A stretch of 64,000 nucleotides of DNA, from assembly GCA_015501595.1 (NCBI GenBank), contig JADNRX010000107.1, positions 1-64,000 of the forward strand, read 5' to 3'. The notes under the pieces are model-generated. The model did no database searches and was not told where the DNA came from. It worked only from the letters and a program-made list of their open reading frames with translations. Position 1 is the first letter of the stretch; every line of letters starts with the position of its first letter. The translations under genes were made by a program, and so were the position numbers. Below, piece by piece: positions 63,083 through 64,000 of the stretch. The DNA is from Hymenopellis radicata (Eukaryota; Basidiomycota; Agaricomycetes; Agaricales; Physalacriaceae).

Positions 63083-63401
63083 TATAAGCACCACCTCGGC
63101 CACATTTTGTAGGAGGCTTGGCGGTACCGCCCTTGCCAACAGTATTAGAGCATTTTCATCTTGGAGCCATGGGAAAGGATGATAAAAAATATACGAAAGA
63201 CCTAGCAAATTTATACTGTCTCAATGCTGTCGATTAGAATGAGAAAATTGACCAAACTTACCAGTCTATATGCCACAATAGAGCAAGACATGAGTAGATA
63301 GGTAGACAAGTACCCATGAGTAATCTGCTACTCGCGCAGGTTGCACACAGGTCGCAGGTAGGAGATTTGTGCATTTACACAAGTAGGTACAGGTACTTGT
63401 A

Positions 63402-63470
63402 CTGTAGTCTTTCAACCGCATTTTCACATAACGCGTCATGCAGGTCTGTGAAGCGAAGATCCACATCAGG
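63402..63470. mobile_element. MITE family M2, truncated copy i
   Basis: CTGTAGTCTTTCAACCGCAT, then CATAACGCGTCATGCAGG and GTGAAGCGAAGAT as in other M2 copies; homology stops near 63470 and no right end is found. Confidence 0.6.
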
Positions 63471-64000
63471 AAAATGCCCCCCTGATAATGTCCCGAGAAA
63501 GTTTAGATATTTATCGAAATGTGCAGTAGTCTTGCTATCTCTTGTAATTACTGGTAAATCTCAAATATTACTTGAATCAGGCATGACTGCTGTACAATTA
63601 TCAACAGAAATTGAAGAAAGTTGGCAGGTTAGTGTAGAAACTAAGGGCACGGCTTCGACCAAGAACATTTTGACCGCCGATGACCGGGCACTAGCTACCA
63701 CAAGTCCTAATCCGATATGCCATGCATTCCTGGGCCTGCAGTGTGGTGATGCCGAACACATATACATGGGTGGGGAGACGTATACCGAATGGCCCGGTCG
63801 CAAACAATTTCGGCATCGCTGTGATCGACGTCCAGCTCAACCTGTAGCCATCACGTCGTCTCACACAGCGAGCTCTTTGAGCTCGCAACGCCCTCAACAT
63901 TTCTGTATATCGACTTCTTGAGTTAATTGAACGAGCAATTTGAGTGGAAACTCACCTGGGACGCGTTGAACTCGTTTGAAGATGAAGAAGACGGTTTTCA
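63471..64000 (+). other. Right edge of the window; uncertain coding
   Basis: A frame open to 63921 includes QILLESGMTAVQLSTEIEES and ILTADDRALATTSPNPICHA. It begins in MITE sequence and has no recognised domain, so I do not call it a gene. The final 80 bases, near GAGTGGAAACTCACCTGGG, may start another gene. Confidence 0.25.

Larger units (their letters stand above)
57960..63170 (-). pseudogene. hAT-family transposase, broken by insertions
   Basis: Read from 63170 on the minus strand. The N-terminus is basic with an RGRGRGRGRG tract (62830-62750) and an acidic stretch (NEWEDIDDGLDDG), then a BED-finger-like STSNLVRHVGLCK (about 62270), HSFAITEDEPIHKIIRM, LCGDNANTNLAMVREMGE with GCAGHQIDLGTK (61440-61310), an acidic spacer (DEEDREREEAVEAELDE), ATRWNSLFPILQYALELREP (about 60850), MIRIGM..PRYKTFYF (about 59090-59140), DPIKYWAALLDA and finally ATSTDVERMFS..LTVTKHR, the classical hAT C-terminal dimerisation motif, with GLVPIDQVV at the end near 57990. 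Introns of about 50 bp are visible. Stops (TGA after MAPR, TAG and TGA near 62470-62410) and the insertions M1e, M1d, the 1253-bp hAT element, M1c and M2h make it inactive. Confidence 0.82.
57699..63401 (-). mobile_element. hAT element (transposase-bearing, heavily invaded)
   Basis: The left end TAGAGACCTCAACAACTC resembles the TAGAG termini of the 59322 and window-start elements, and the flank is a broken copy of repeat C at GAACAG. The minus-strand hAT transposase remnant fills the interior. Subterminal ACTCG/GAGTACTCG words occur at 57720-57860 and related words at 63290-63360. The right end is not seen: the sequence enters a truncated MITE at 63402. Five insertions are nested inside. Confidence 0.65.

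Noticed and set aside
63316..63921. 201-aa plus-strand gene
   Set aside because: It starts in MITE and flank sequence, has no recognisable domain and a biased composition; kept only as an uncertain stretch.

Overview
The window is a repeat-dominated stretch of a filamentous fungal genome, most likely a basidiomycete of the Agaricomycetes. Evidence: introns of about 50-60 bp with GT..AG borders, a tyrosine-recombinase (Ngaro-type) retrotransposon, and two protein families I associate with Agaricomycete mobile DNA (a PVEILHT..LLG family at the left end and a GCCMHKD family around 42-48 kb). I see no rRNA, tRNA, CRISPR or bacterial-type operon. Almost everything is mobile or mobile-derived; only a few genes read through intact.

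Layout. 1-3.2 kb: the end of a hAT element, a TA-flanked MITE and a 5'-truncated transposon gene, with a small convergent gene. 3.6-9.8 kb: a nearly full-length Ngaro retrotransposon with split direct repeats (A1, ORFs, B1, spacer, A2, B2) carrying Gag-like, RT-RNase H and tyrosine recombinase genes. 9.8-11.5 kb: a 5'-truncated second copy. 11.5-18.0 kb: three broken genes of unknown family and 1.9 kb of non-coding DNA. 18.0-20.8 kb: a rearranged third Ngaro copy. 21-25.5 kb: the best-preserved part, with an intact spliced gene of 524 codons and an intact spliced DD34E Tc1/mariner-type transposase in convergent orientation.

26-38 kb is AT-rich and decayed: coding remnants with in-frame stops, tandem duplications, AT-rich MITEs and a 1.45-kb repeat with long inverted termini. 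38-49 kb holds two pseudogenes on the minus strand, both split by transposons. The second contains a five-layer nest: gene, 3737-bp terminal-inverted-repeat element with an ATCCT duplication, inverted pair of a dispersed repeat, M2 MITE, M1 MITE. 49-57 kb is mostly non-coding, with low-complexity DNA, a clustered CGTAAGCCC motif and further MITEs. 57.7-63.4 kb is a hAT element whose transposase gene was hit by at least five later insertions.

The repeats allow relative dating. Two MITE families (M1 about 233 bp, M2 about 245-265 bp; both duplicate TA) and a hAT-type non-autonomous family (8-bp duplications) inserted into already present genes and elements. Several remnants carry stops explained by C-to-T change, consistent with methylation-linked or RIP-like decay, whereas the Ngaro copies at 3.6-20.8 kb are nearly identical to each other and look recent. 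All family calls come from reading motifs; no database search was made.
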